Below are positions 1 to 7,571 of a stretch of DNA of 64,000 nt, one piece after another; position 1 is the first letter of the stretch, and every line of letters begins with the position of its first letter. The notes beneath the pieces are model-generated. The model did not search any database and was not told the DNA's origin. It saw only the letters and a program-made list of their open reading frames with translations. The position numbers were made by a program, and so were the translations under genes. Source of the stretch: Antribacter gilvus (GTDB lineage Bacteria; Actinomycetota; Actinomycetes; Actinomycetales; Cellulomonadaceae); the NCBI RefSeq assembly GCF_003946865.1, contig NZ_QXTH01000009.1, positions 186,001-250,000 on the forward strand, in the 5' to 3' direction.

Positions 1-51
1 AGGCGGCACGTGCTGTCGGCGGTCTTCACGGTCGACGCGCCATCGGGATGA
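1..51 (+). CDS. 3' end of an upstream gene (partial)
   Basis: Frame 1 is open from the first base and ends at a TGA at 49-51, giving the tail VFTVDAPSG. The third-position G/C bias fits a real gene, but 16 residues are too few to assign a family. The 150 bases that follow hold the promoter of the next gene. Confidence 0.3.
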   Translation, partial: RRHVLSAVFTVDAPSG

Positions 52-106
52 CGCCGAGGCGACACCATGGCGACGCCTGCGTGACAGCAGAACGGTTCTC
101 CAAGGC

Positions 107-135
107 TTGACGTGACACCACTGTGGTGCCAAGAT
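107..135 (+). promoter_or_regulatory. Promoter with an internal palindrome upstream of the DUF4097-ABC operon
   Basis: TTGACG (107-112) and CAAGAT (130-135) are separated by 17 bases and make a plausible -35/-10 pair. The spacer contains a perfect inverted repeat, CACCAC-T-GTGGTG (116-128), and a further TGGTGCC lies at 135-141. A dyad inside the spacer is a typical repressor or MerR-class site. The regulator is not known; the MerR gene at 2713 in the same cluster is the obvious candidate. This is inference from sequence pattern only. Confidence 0.5.
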
Positions 136-203
136 GGTGCCACGGACTTCGCAGGGCAGGTGGCCTGCGGGGACGGATCACCGATCACGCCCTAGGGAGA
201 ACC

Positions 204-1049
204 ATGCCTGTCTACGAGACCCCCGAAGTTCTCTCCGTCGTCCTCGACCTCGGCGTCGGTGACGTACGGATCACCGCGAGCGACCGGACCGGCACCGTCG
301 TCGACGTCAGCCCGAGCAACGCCTCCGACGAGTCCGACGTGAAGGCTGCGCAGCAGGTCAGCGTGGAGTGCGCCGACGGCGTCCTGCGCGTCACGGGCCC
401 CAAGGTGCCCGCTCTGGACTTCTCGAAGAAGTCACGGTCGGTCGCTCTGTCGATCCAGCTCCCCAGCGGCGCCCAGGTGGGCGCGACGCTGCAGATGGGC
501 GACGTGCACGTGGTGGGCCGGCTCGGGGAGTGCCGTCTGAAGACCTCCGCCGGGAACCTCCAGGTCGAGCGGACGGGCGCCCTGCACCTCGACACGTCGG
601 CCGGCCACATCACCGTCGGTGGTGTCATCGGTGACGTCGAGATCTCGACCGGCTCGGGCAAGGTCCGGGTCGGCGAGGTCGAGGGCGCCGCGTCGGTCAG
701 GAACGCCAACGGCGCCACCACGATCGACGTGGTGACCGGCGACCTGCGGGTGCGGTCGGCCAACGGCGACATCTCGGTCGAGCGGGTGGGTTCCGACGTG
801 GACGTGAAGACGTCCAACGGGGCCGTCCGCGTCGGCGAGGTCGTGCGGGGCGTGGCCGTGCTCGAGAGCGGCCTGGGCGACCTGGAGGTCGGGATCGCCG
901 AGGGCGCCGCCGCCTGGCTGGACGTCAAGACCGGGTTCGGGCACGTCGACAACCAGCTCGAGGAGACCGCCGGCCCCGACGGGGCCGGCCGGACCGTCGA
1001 GGTGCGGGGGCGCACCTCCTACGGCGACATCGCCGTCCGTCGTGCCTGA
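204..1049 (+). CDS. DUF4097 family beta-repeat protein
   Basis: The 281-residue product has no signal peptide or membrane segment. It is built of short beta-strand repeats of the type VRSANGDISVERVGSDVDV, which fits the DUF4097 (putative adhesin) fold, predicted as a parallel beta-helix-like stack. The ATG at 204 has AGGGAGA just upstream and starts at MPVYETPEV, where the family usually begins. An in-frame GTG at 123 would lie inside the promoter. The gene is followed after 58 bases by a DrrAB-type ABC exporter, an arrangement often seen for DUF4097 genes in actinobacteria. The biochemical role is unknown. Confidence 0.8.
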   Translation: MPVYETPEVLSVVLDLGVGDVRITASDRTGTVVDVSPSNASDESDVKAAQQVSVECADGVLRVTGPKVPALDFSKKSRSVALSIQLPSGAQVGATLQMGDVHVVGRLGECRLKTSAGNLQVERTGALHLDTSAGHITVGGVIGDVEISTGSGKVRVGEVEGAASVRNANGATTIDVVTGDLRVRSANGDISVERVGSDVDVKTSNGAVRVGEVVRGVAVLESGLGDLEVGIAEGAAAWLDVKTGFGHVDNQLEETAGPDGAGRTVEVRGRTSYGDIAVRRA

Positions 1050-1107
1050 GCCGGAGCCATCGAGACCGGAGCCATCGAACATGACCGTCACGAGAGAAGG
1101 AACGGAT

Positions 1108-1920
1108 ATGACCACCCCACAGGTCCAGGAACCCGCCATCCACGTGCGGGGCCTGGAGAAGTCGTTCAAGGAGCTGAAGGTCCTGCGCGGCGTCGACCTC
1201 GCCGTGGCGCGGGGGAGCATCTTCGCGCTGCTCGGCTCGAACGGCGCGGGCAAGACCACCGTCGTGCGGATCCTGTCCACGCTGCTCCAGGCGGACGGGG
1301 GCACCGCGACCGTGCACGGCTTCGACGTTGCCACGCAGGCCGAGCGGGTGCGGGAGTCGATCAGCCTCACCGGCCAGTTCGCCGCCGTCGATGGGGTCCT
1401 GACCGGGCGGGAGAACCTGGTGCTGGTCGCCCGGCTGCGTCATCTGAAGGATCCGGGCCGGATCGCGGACGACCTGCTCGAGCGCTTCTCCCTGACCGAC
1501 GCCGGCGGGCGCAAGGCGGCAACCTACTCGGGCGGCATGCGCCGTCGGCTGGACATCTCGATGAGCCTCATCGGCAACCCGCCGGTCATCTTCCTCGACG
1601 AGCCGACGACGGGCCTGGACCCCCAGGCGCGCATCGAGGTGTGGGCGGCCGTCAAGGAGCTCGCCCGGAACGGCACGACGGTGCTGCTGACCACGCAGTA
1701 CCTGGAGGAGGCGGAGCACCTCGCCGACCGGATCGCGATCCTCCACGAGGGCCGCATCATCGTCGACGGCACGCTCGGCGAGCTCAAGGCGCTGCTGCCG
1801 CCGGTCAAGGTCGAGTACGTCGAGAAGCAGCCGAGCCTCGAGGACGTCTTCTTCTCCATCGTCGGTACGAACAGCGTCGGCACGGACAGTGTCGCCACGG
1901 ACAGTGAGGGAAAGCGATGA
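1108..1920 (+). CDS. DrrA-type ABC transporter ATP-binding protein
   Basis: The 270-residue product is the ATPase of a two-gene drug-type exporter on the inner face of the membrane. It shows Walker A (GSNGAGKTT), the ABC signature (YSGGMRRRLD), Walker B (VIFLDEPTTGLD) and the DrrA-type switch region TTQYLEEAEHLADRI, where Gln stands at the usual switch-His position. The start at 1108 follows GAGAGAAGGAA. The last 20 residues contain an imperfect internal repeat (SVGTDSVATDS). The stop overlaps the permease start (ATGA), which implies translational coupling. The substrate cannot be told from sequence; members export antibiotics or lipids. Confidence 0.92.
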   Translation: MTTPQVQEPAIHVRGLEKSFKELKVLRGVDLAVARGSIFALLGSNGAGKTTVVRILSTLLQADGGTATVHGFDVATQAERVRESISLTGQFAAVDGVLTGRENLVLVARLRHLKDPGRIADDLLERFSLTDAGGRKAATYSGGMRRRLDISMSLIGNPPVIFLDEPTTGLDPQARIEVWAAVKELARNGTTVLLTTQYLEEAEHLADRIAILHEGRIIVDGTLGELKALLPPVKVEYVEKQPSLEDVFFSIVGTNSVGTDSVATDSEGKR

Positions 1921-2678
1921 ACAAGCATTTCTTCGGCGACACCGCCGTCCTGACGGGGCGGTCCCTGAGCCACATCATGCGCAGCATGGACACGATCATC
2001 ACCACGGCGGTCACGCCGATCGCGCTGATGCTGCTGTTCGTGTACGTGCTCGGTGGTGCGATCAACACCGGCACCGGCAGCTACGTGAACTACCTCCTGC
2101 CGGGCATCCTGCTCATCACGATCGCCTCGGGCATCGCCTACACGGCGTACCGGCTCTTCCTCGACATGCAGGGCGGGATCTTCGAGCGGTTCCAGTCGAT
2201 GCCGATCGCCCGCTCCTCGGTGCTGTGGGCGCACGTGCTGACGTCGCTGGTCGCCAACCTCGTCTCGGTCGTGATCGTGGTGCTCGTCGCCCTGCTCATG
2301 GGGTTCCGCTCGGGCGCCGGGGTGCTGTCCTGGCTCGCCGTCGCCGGCATGCTGGTCCTGTTCACCCTGGCACTGACCTGGCTCGCGGTCATCGCGGGAC
2401 TGTCGGCCAAGACCGTGGACGGCGCGAGCGCCTTCTCCTACCCGCTCATCTTCCTGCCGTTCATCAGCTCGGCCTTCGTGCCGACGGACACCATGCCGGG
2501 CCCGGTGCGGTGGTTCGCCGAGAACCAGCCCGTCACGTCCATCGTCAACTCGATCCGCGACCTGCTCGCCCAGCAGCCGGTCGGCACCGAGATCTGGGTC
2601 GCCCTCGCCTGGTGCGTCGGCATCCTCGCCGCCGCGTACGTGTTCGCGATGGCCGCCTACCGCCGCAAGGTGTCCTAG
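1917..2678 (+). CDS. DrrB-type ABC-2 permease
   Basis: The 253-residue integral membrane protein has about six hydrophobic segments and the ABC-2 layout: an early helix after the ITTAVTPIALMLLFVYVLGG segment, then the conserved cytoplasmic stretch FERFQSMPIARSSVLWAHV. It overlaps the ATPase gene by four bases and would form the export channel with it. The closing MAAYRRKVS matches the usual end of DrrB proteins. The substrate is unknown. Confidence 0.9.
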   Translation: MNKHFFGDTAVLTGRSLSHIMRSMDTIITTAVTPIALMLLFVYVLGGAINTGTGSYVNYLLPGILLITIASGIAYTAYRLFLDMQGGIFERFQSMPIARSSVLWAHVLTSLVANLVSVVIVVLVALLMGFRSGAGVLSWLAVAGMLVLFTLALTWLAVIAGLSAKTVDGASAFSYPLIFLPFISSAFVPTDTMPGPVRWFAENQPVTSIVNSIRDLLAQQPVGTEIWVALAWCVGILAAAYVFAMAAYRRKVS

Positions 2679-2712
2679 CGGGAAGAGGCGTCGATAGGCG
2701 TATAACGGGGTG

Positions 2713-3531
2713 GTGTTCTCCATCGGCGACTTTGCTCGGCACGGTCAGGTGTCGGTCAGGATGCTGCGGCACTACGACAACCTCGGGTTGCTGCCTCCCG
2801 CCCGGGTCGACCCAGCCACGGGCTACCGGTCCTACGAGGCCGGTCAGCTGGGCACGCTGAATCGGATCGTCGCGTTGAAGGGCCTCGGGCTGACCCTCCA
2901 GCAGGTCGGCAGGATCCTGGCCGACGACGTCGGTGCGGGGGAGCTGCGCGACCTGCTGCGGGTGCGCCAGGCGGAGCTGGCCGCTCAGATCGAGGCGGAC
3001 ACGTCCCGGCTGGCTCAGGTGGAGAGCCGCTTGCGAACCATCGAGTCCGAGGGGGCCATGCCGGCTGTCGAGGTGGTTGTCCGCTCGGTGGCGCCCGTGC
3101 GAGTCGCCGAGATCAGCGCCCGCGCAGCCGGGTTTGATCCCGGGTCGATCACCCCGGTGATCCGGCCCCTGTACGGGCGGCTGACCGCGCGCCTGTCCGC
3201 GGCGGCCGTCTCGGTGGTCGGCCCGGCGATCGCCTACTACGACCACCACGACGACGGCTCGGTGACCGTGCATGCGGCGGTGCCGGTCAACGCGTCGCCG
3301 ACAGGCGCGGACCACTTCGACATCCGCGACCTTCCCGGGGTCGACGCCGCGGCGACCCTCGTGCACCGAGGACCCATGGAGGACGTCCTGTCCTCGGTGC
3401 AGCAGCTCGCGCGATGGGTGGACGGCCACGGGTTCCGGTCCGCGGGCCCATCGCGCGAGGTGTACCTCGAAGCCTCCTCGGACCTCAGCGAGTTCGTCAC
3501 CGAGCTGCAGGAGCCGATCGTCGCTCCCTGA
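2713..3531 (+). CDS. MerR family regulator with GyrI-like effector domain
   Basis: The 272-residue protein begins FSIGDFARHGQVSVRMLRHYDNLGLL, the winged-helix DNA-binding domain of MerR proteins. A dimerisation coiled coil follows at about residues 85-118, then a GyrI-like/effector-binding domain to the C-terminus, as in BmrR-type multidrug sensors. TATAAC at 2701-2706 lies 12 bases before the GTG at 2713, suggesting a leaderless transcript; a GTG at 2710 is the alternative. The gene sits between an ABC exporter and an amidase. The amidase promoter at 3556-3586 has the lengthened spacer and dyad that MerR proteins act on, so that is the likely target. Confidence 0.88.
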   Translation: MFSIGDFARHGQVSVRMLRHYDNLGLLPPARVDPATGYRSYEAGQLGTLNRIVALKGLGLTLQQVGRILADDVGAGELRDLLRVRQAELAAQIEADTSRLAQVESRLRTIESEGAMPAVEVVVRSVAPVRVAEISARAAGFDPGSITPVIRPLYGRLTARLSAAAVSVVGPAIAYYDHHDDGSVTVHAAVPVNASPTGADHFDIRDLPGVDAAATLVHRGPMEDVLSSVQQLARWVDGHGFRSAGPSREVYLEASSDLSEFVTELQEPIVAP

Positions 3532-3555
3532 GCCCCTGCCCTGCAGGCCGGGCGC

Positions 3556-3586
3556 TGGACCGTGACACCGTGTCAGGGTCTACAAC
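3556..3586 (+). promoter_or_regulatory. MerR-type promoter of the amidase gene
   Basis: TGGACC (3556-3561) and TACAAC (3581-3586) are 19 bases apart, the long spacer characteristic of MerR-controlled promoters. The spacer holds a perfect dyad, TGACAC-C-GTGTCA (3563-3575), followed by GGGTC. The -10 box ends seven bases before the ATG at 3594, so the transcript is probably leaderless. Binding by the adjacent MerR protein is inferred from proximity. Confidence 0.65.
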
Positions 3587-3593
3587 GGCTGAC

Positions 3594-4922
3594 ATGACCG
3601 CCGACATCGCCTTCACGAGCGCCCGAGCGCTCGCCGCACGCATAGCCGCTCGCGAGGTCAGCGCCGTCGAGGTGCTCGACGCCCGGCTGACTCGCATCAG
3701 GGACCTCAACCCGGGTCTCAACGCCGTCGTCTCGCTCGACCCGGACGCCGCGACGGACGCCGCGCGTCGTGCCGACGACGCCCTCGCGCGCGGCATCGAC
3801 GTCGGACCGCTCCACGGAGTCCCCATCACCCTCAAGGACGGCCATGACGTCGCCGGGATGCGCACCACGATCGGCACTCCGGTGTTCGACCGGGTCCCAG
3901 ACCGCGACGGGACGGTCGCCGCCCGCCTGCGCGCGGCGGGCGCGATCATCGTCGGGCACACGAACGTCCCGCCGTTCCTCGGGGACTACATCGCGGAGAA
4001 CCCGATCTTCGGCCGCACCAGCAACCCGTGGGACACCCAGCGCACCGCCGGTGGATCCAGCGGCGGTGCCGCGTCGGCCCTCGCCTCCGGACTGACCCCG
4101 GTGGAGGTCGGGTCCGACCTCGCCGGCTCGCTCCGGGTGCCGACGCACTTCTGCGGCGTGTACGGCCTGAAGGCCACGGAGCACCGCATCCCCATCACCG
4201 GGTTCTTCCGGCCGGTCGACGGTACGGCCCAGTCGGTCCGCATCATGACCAGCCTCGGGCCGATGGCACGCGACCTCGACGACCTCGAGCTGATGCTGCG
4301 GCTGATGGCGGGCCCCGACGGTCTCGACTCCGACGTCCCTCCGGTGGCGCTGCCCGCCCGGCGCAAGCGCTCGCCGGGATCGCTGCGGCTGGCCTGGGCG
4401 CCGGAGCTTCCCGGCGCACCCGTCACCGACGAGCTGCGTGCTGAGGTGGAGCGCGTCGCTGGGGAGGCGGCCGCTGCGGGCGCCGTCGTCCATCAGCGAC
4501 TTCCCGGCCTCGACTGGTCAGGGCAGCGGGTGTTCGGCGAGCTCATGAGCCTGACCGAGGTGTACGCGCCCGGCGCGGAACAGACGACTCTCGACTGGTA
4601 CTTCCACGCGCTGGAACGCCGCGACCGATGGGTGAGCGCGTGGGAGCGGTTCTTCGACGACTACGACGCTCTCATCCTTCCGCCGGCGGCCTCGGTCGCC
4701 TTCCTGCACGGCGCGACCGGGACGGACGAGCAAGGGCGGAGCTGTGTGTTCGCCAACCTTGCTGGTCTGCCCGCGCTGACCCTTCCCGCGGGCATGAGCG
4801 CCGGGCGCCTGCCGATCGGCGTGCAGATCGTCGGCCCGAGATGGTCGGAGATCCAGCTGCTGGAGGTCGCGGCCTGTCTCGAGGACCGGGGGATCCTCCC
4901 GGGGTTCGTGCCACCGTACTGA
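3594..4922 (+). CDS. Amidase signature family hydrolase
   Basis: The 442-residue enzyme has the amidase signature Ser-cisSer-Lys triad: Lys81 (PITLKDGHD), Ser155 in GGSSGG and Ser179 in GSDLAGSLRVPT. It would hydrolyse a carboxamide to acid and ammonia in the cytoplasm; no signal peptide is seen. The DLAGSLR variant of the third motif is common in stand-alone amidases rather than GatA, and no gatB/gatC are near. The start at 3594 is chosen because the MerR-type -10 box lies directly before it. The substrate is unknown; it may be an antibiotic-like amide, given the MerR and exporter neighbours. Confidence 0.88.
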   Translation: MTADIAFTSARALAARIAAREVSAVEVLDARLTRIRDLNPGLNAVVSLDPDAATDAARRADDALARGIDVGPLHGVPITLKDGHDVAGMRTTIGTPVFDRVPDRDGTVAARLRAAGAIIVGHTNVPPFLGDYIAENPIFGRTSNPWDTQRTAGGSSGGAASALASGLTPVEVGSDLAGSLRVPTHFCGVYGLKATEHRIPITGFFRPVDGTAQSVRIMTSLGPMARDLDDLELMLRLMAGPDGLDSDVPPVALPARRKRSPGSLRLAWAPELPGAPVTDELRAEVERVAGEAAAAGAVVHQRLPGLDWSGQRVFGELMSLTEVYAPGAEQTTLDWYFHALERRDRWVSAWERFFDDYDALILPPAASVAFLHGATGTDEQGRSCVFANLAGLPALTLPAGMSAGRLPIGVQIVGPRWSEIQLLEVAACLEDRGILPGFVPPY

Positions 4923-4963
4923 TCTTCTGCACCGCCCGAACCCCTCGTGCGAGACTGCTGGCC

Positions 4964-6184
4964 ATGTCCCAGCTGCCCCTGCCGCGGATCGTGATCGCGC
5001 TCGTGGCGCTCGCCGTCCTCCTGGGCGGCGGCGTCGCGTACGGCGTGGCTCAGGTGAGCGCCCAGCAGGCCGCGGCCGAGCGCGCCGCCGTGGAGCAGGC
5101 GGCGGGGGAGCGGGCCGCCGAGGAGCGGCTCGCCGTCGCGCAGGCCGCCGTCGGGCAGATCCTTGCTCAGGCGAGCGAGGCCCAGGCGGGCCTCTCCGCC
5201 CAGGTGGCGACGGCGGAGGAGGTCTTGGCCACCTCCGACGGCAAGGTGGCCGACGACGCCGTCCGGGTCGCCCTCGCGGACCAGGTCGCCACCGCGAAGG
5301 CGGCGGCCGCGGCCGGGCCGCCAGAGGTGGCCGACGACGCGACGCTCGCCGAGGTCGAGGCTGCGGAGACCGCCGCGACCGGGTGGGCCACCACCCTGCG
5401 GGAGGCGGCGGAGGCGCTCGCCGGTCGCACCGAGGAGGTGCGCGCCGCCCAGGGCGCCTGGGAGACGGCGCAGGCTGAGGCCGCGGCCGCCGCCGCGGAT
5501 CTCCCGGCCGCGAAGGCGGCACTCGAGCACGTCACCTACCAGCTCGGGATCTCGGTGCGGGACTCCGGATACACGATCGAGTGGACCCGGGGAGACGGTG
5601 CTCCGGCGTCGGCCCTCGACCTGTTGACCGGTCATCGCGCCGAGGGCCAGGCGGCGCTCGCCGCGGCCGTGGACGTCGCCGACCTCGGGTCGGTGCGGGC
5701 CGCCGCCGAGCGGCGGGAGGCGGCGCGCGTCGCGATCGAGGCGGCCGCGTGGGACGCCCGCGCCACGGTCGCGGACGGGACGAACGGCAAGCTCCCGATC
5801 GGCGACCTGTGCCCGATGGGCGTCGGCCCGGAGGGGCAGGACCAGTACCTGCGGTGCGACGCCGCAGCCGCGTGGGAGCGCCTCGGCGCGGAGTTCGAGG
5901 CGCAGTTCGGCAAGCCTCTGCGCGTGGAGTACGGCTACCGGCCGTACGACTGGCAGCTCCAGGTGCTCGACGAGTTCGGGGGAGGTCTTGCCGCCCGGCC
6001 GGGCACGTCGAACCACGGCCTGGCGGTCGCGGCGGACGTGCCCGTCGACGACGGGTTCCAGTTCGGCCGGCCGGAGTTCGCCTGGCTCGCGGCCAACGGC
6101 CCGCGCCACGGCTGGGTCCATCCCGACTGGGCGCGGCAGGGCGGCGGGCGCGAGGAGTCCTGGCACTTCGAGTACGTGGGGTGA
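4964..6184 (+). CDS. Exported VanY-like D-Ala-D-Ala carboxypeptidase (M15)
   Basis: The 406-residue protein starts with a short charged N-terminus and one hydrophobic helix (about residues 8-30), a membrane anchor or signal. A long Ala/Glu-rich coiled-coil region follows to about residue 260. The C-terminal peptidase M15 domain carries the zinc motif SNHGLAVAAD (His351, Asp358) and the closing ESWHFEY (His401). Family members trim D-Ala from peptidoglycan stem peptides outside the cell. The coiled coil may place the catalytic domain away from the membrane. The bases GAGACT 13 positions before the ATG may be its -10 box. Confidence 0.85.
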   Translation: MSQLPLPRIVIALVALAVLLGGGVAYGVAQVSAQQAAAERAAVEQAAGERAAEERLAVAQAAVGQILAQASEAQAGLSAQVATAEEVLATSDGKVADDAVRVALADQVATAKAAAAAGPPEVADDATLAEVEAAETAATGWATTLREAAEALAGRTEEVRAAQGAWETAQAEAAAAAADLPAAKAALEHVTYQLGISVRDSGYTIEWTRGDGAPASALDLLTGHRAEGQAALAAAVDVADLGSVRAAAERREAARVAIEAAAWDARATVADGTNGKLPIGDLCPMGVGPEGQDQYLRCDAAAAWERLGAEFEAQFGKPLRVEYGYRPYDWQLQVLDEFGGGLAARPGTSNHGLAVAADVPVDDGFQFGRPEFAWLAANGPRHGWVHPDWARQGGGREESWHFEYVG

Positions 6185-6260
6185 AGCAGCCCGGTCCTGG
6201 TCGAGCACGGTCCTGGTCGAGCACGGCCGGGGTCGGGCGGGGTGCAGGAGGACCCAGGAC

Positions 6261-6289
6261 GGGGGCACGGTCGGATCGACCGTGCCCCC
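6261..6289. terminator. Bidirectional hairpin terminator
   Basis: GGGGGCACGGTCG pairs perfectly with CGACCGTGCCCCC across a three-base loop. It lies between the convergent VanY-like and AA10 genes. A 16-base direct repeat, GGTCCTGGTCGAGCAC, occurs just before it at 6193-6224. There is no U-tract, as is usual in actinobacteria. Confidence 0.65.
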
Positions 6290-6322
6290 GCCATGGATGC
6301 TCAGCGCTCCTGTGCGATCAGC

Positions 6323-7369
6323 TCACAGAGCCGTGCACGTCGCGGTCAGGCCGGAGGCCGAGCCGCTGCCGATGTAGCCGGCCGTGGCAGTACCGCCGGG
6401 GGCGAGGCTGCCGTTCCAGCCCACGTTGGTGAGCTGGTTGCCGCCGGACAGCGTCGCGTTCCAGGCCTGCGTGATCGTGGCTCCGCCCACGGTGACCCGC
6501 CAGCCGCGCAGGGCTGCCGAGCCGGCCGTGACGCGCACGTCGGCCTGGTAGCCGCCGCTCCATGAGTTCACGACCGCGACCTGGGCCGTGCAGCTGCCCG
6601 TCCCGGGCGTCGGGGTCGGCGTGGGCGTGGGGGTCGGGGTGGGCGTCGGGGTGGGAACCGGCGTGGGGGTGGGCGTCGGGGTCGGCGTGCTGGTGCCGCC
6701 GCCGATGTTCACGTCCGAGCACAGGTAGTACGACTGGTCCAGGTGGCTCGCCTGCCAGATCGTGTAGATCACCGCGCGACCGCTGCGGCCGGCCAGGTTG
6801 AGGTCCGCCTGGTACAGGCCGGTCGGGCCGTGGCGCCCGGTCTGCGTGACCAGGTCGAGGTCCTCCCAGCCGAGCGCCTCGGTCGTCGGGTCGAAGCCGG
6901 GCTTCGACACGTAGATCTTCAGGTAGTCGGCGCCATGGCTCGAGGGGTCCGTCAGCGTGAGCCGGGCCTGCTGCGAGATCGACTTGGCGGTCCAGGCACC
7001 CGGCGTGTCGAGGTAGTTGTACACGCCGCTCGCCGTACGGCCCGCCGAGCAGAGCTGGCCGCTCGGGATCGCCTGCTCGTGGCGGCCGGCCACGTTCTCG
7101 CGGAAGACTCCGTTCCAGTTCCACATGGCGCCGGCGTTGGCCTGCCAGGCGCCCCAGCACATCGGGTCGGTCTGCTGCATCTGCGGGTTGGTGTGGTTGC
7201 CCGACCACCGCTCGTAGCAGCCGTAGTTGCGGGCCGGCGGGTCGGTCACGGACCCGTGGGCGGCGGCCGGTGCGGCCGTCGTCGTGACGACGGCGACGGC
7301 TCCGAGGGGCGCCATCACCGCCAGACAGAGAGCCGCGGCAAGACGGCGTAGTCGCACTCGCGTGGACAT
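6323..7369 (-). CDS. AA10 lytic polysaccharide monooxygenase with CBM2 (first copy)
   Basis: The 348-residue secreted copper enzyme cleaves crystalline polysaccharide oxidatively. The signal peptide ends after residue 37, exposing His38 as the mature N-terminus (AAA|HGSV). His38 and His145 (SSHGADYLKIY) form the histidine brace, and Tyr214 occupies the axial position. A Thr-Pro linker of about 35 residues precedes a C-terminal CBM2 (SWSGGYQADV ... NVGWNGSL). The overall pattern fits the cellulose-active AA10 clade rather than chitin-specific CBP21. GGAGGAA precedes the ATG. A close paralogue lies 4 kb away, beyond a MATE gene and an acyl-CoA dehydrogenase. Confidence 0.93.
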   Translation of the reverse strand: MSTRVRLRRLAAALCLAVMAPLGAVAVVTTTAAPAAAHGSVTDPPARNYGCYERWSGNHTNPQMQQTDPMCWGAWQANAGAMWNWNGVFRENVAGRHEQAIPSGQLCSAGRTASGVYNYLDTPGAWTAKSISQQARLTLTDPSSHGADYLKIYVSKPGFDPTTEALGWEDLDLVTQTGRHGPTGLYQADLNLAGRSGRAVIYTIWQASHLDQSYYLCSDVNIGGGTSTPTPTPTPTPVPTPTPTPTPTPTPTPTPGTGSCTAQVAVVNSWSGGYQADVRVTAGSAALRGWRVTVGGATITQAWNATLSGGNQLTNVGWNGSLAPGGTATAGYIGSGSASGLTATCTAL

Positions 7370-7520
7370 GTTTCCTCCAGGTGCTCAAAAGGCTGCAGCG
7401 GCGCAGCCATGGCGCGCTCACGATGCCTGGGCGCCGGTGGCACCGCCAGGAGCCCAACCGATTAACACCGGCCGGCGAGACGCCTCGCCGCCTCGCCACG
7501 CCGTCTCGCGCGACCACATC

Positions 7521-7560
7521 TCGAAACGATTCGACACTGGCCTCTCGACGGTTCTAGGCT
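7521..7560 (+). promoter_or_regulatory. Divergent intergenic region: MATE promoter and palindrome
   Basis: TCGACA (7531-7536) and TAGGCT (7555-7560) with an 18-base spacer form a good promoter for the MATE gene. The perfect inverted repeat TCGAA-ACGA-TTCGA (7521-7534) overlaps the -35 box and resembles a LacI-family operator half-site arrangement. The divergent monooxygenase gene starts at 7369, so one regulator could see both genes. This is pattern inference. Confidence 0.4.
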
Positions 7561-7571
7561 CTGGCGTTGAG

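Noticed and set aside
6600-6690. Repetitive purine/pyrimidine tract that could be a satellite or CRISPR-like array
   Set aside because: It encodes the Thr-Pro linker of the AA10 enzyme. Similar tracts at 13005-13060 and 46580-46690 are the linkers of the pectate lyases. There are no spacers.
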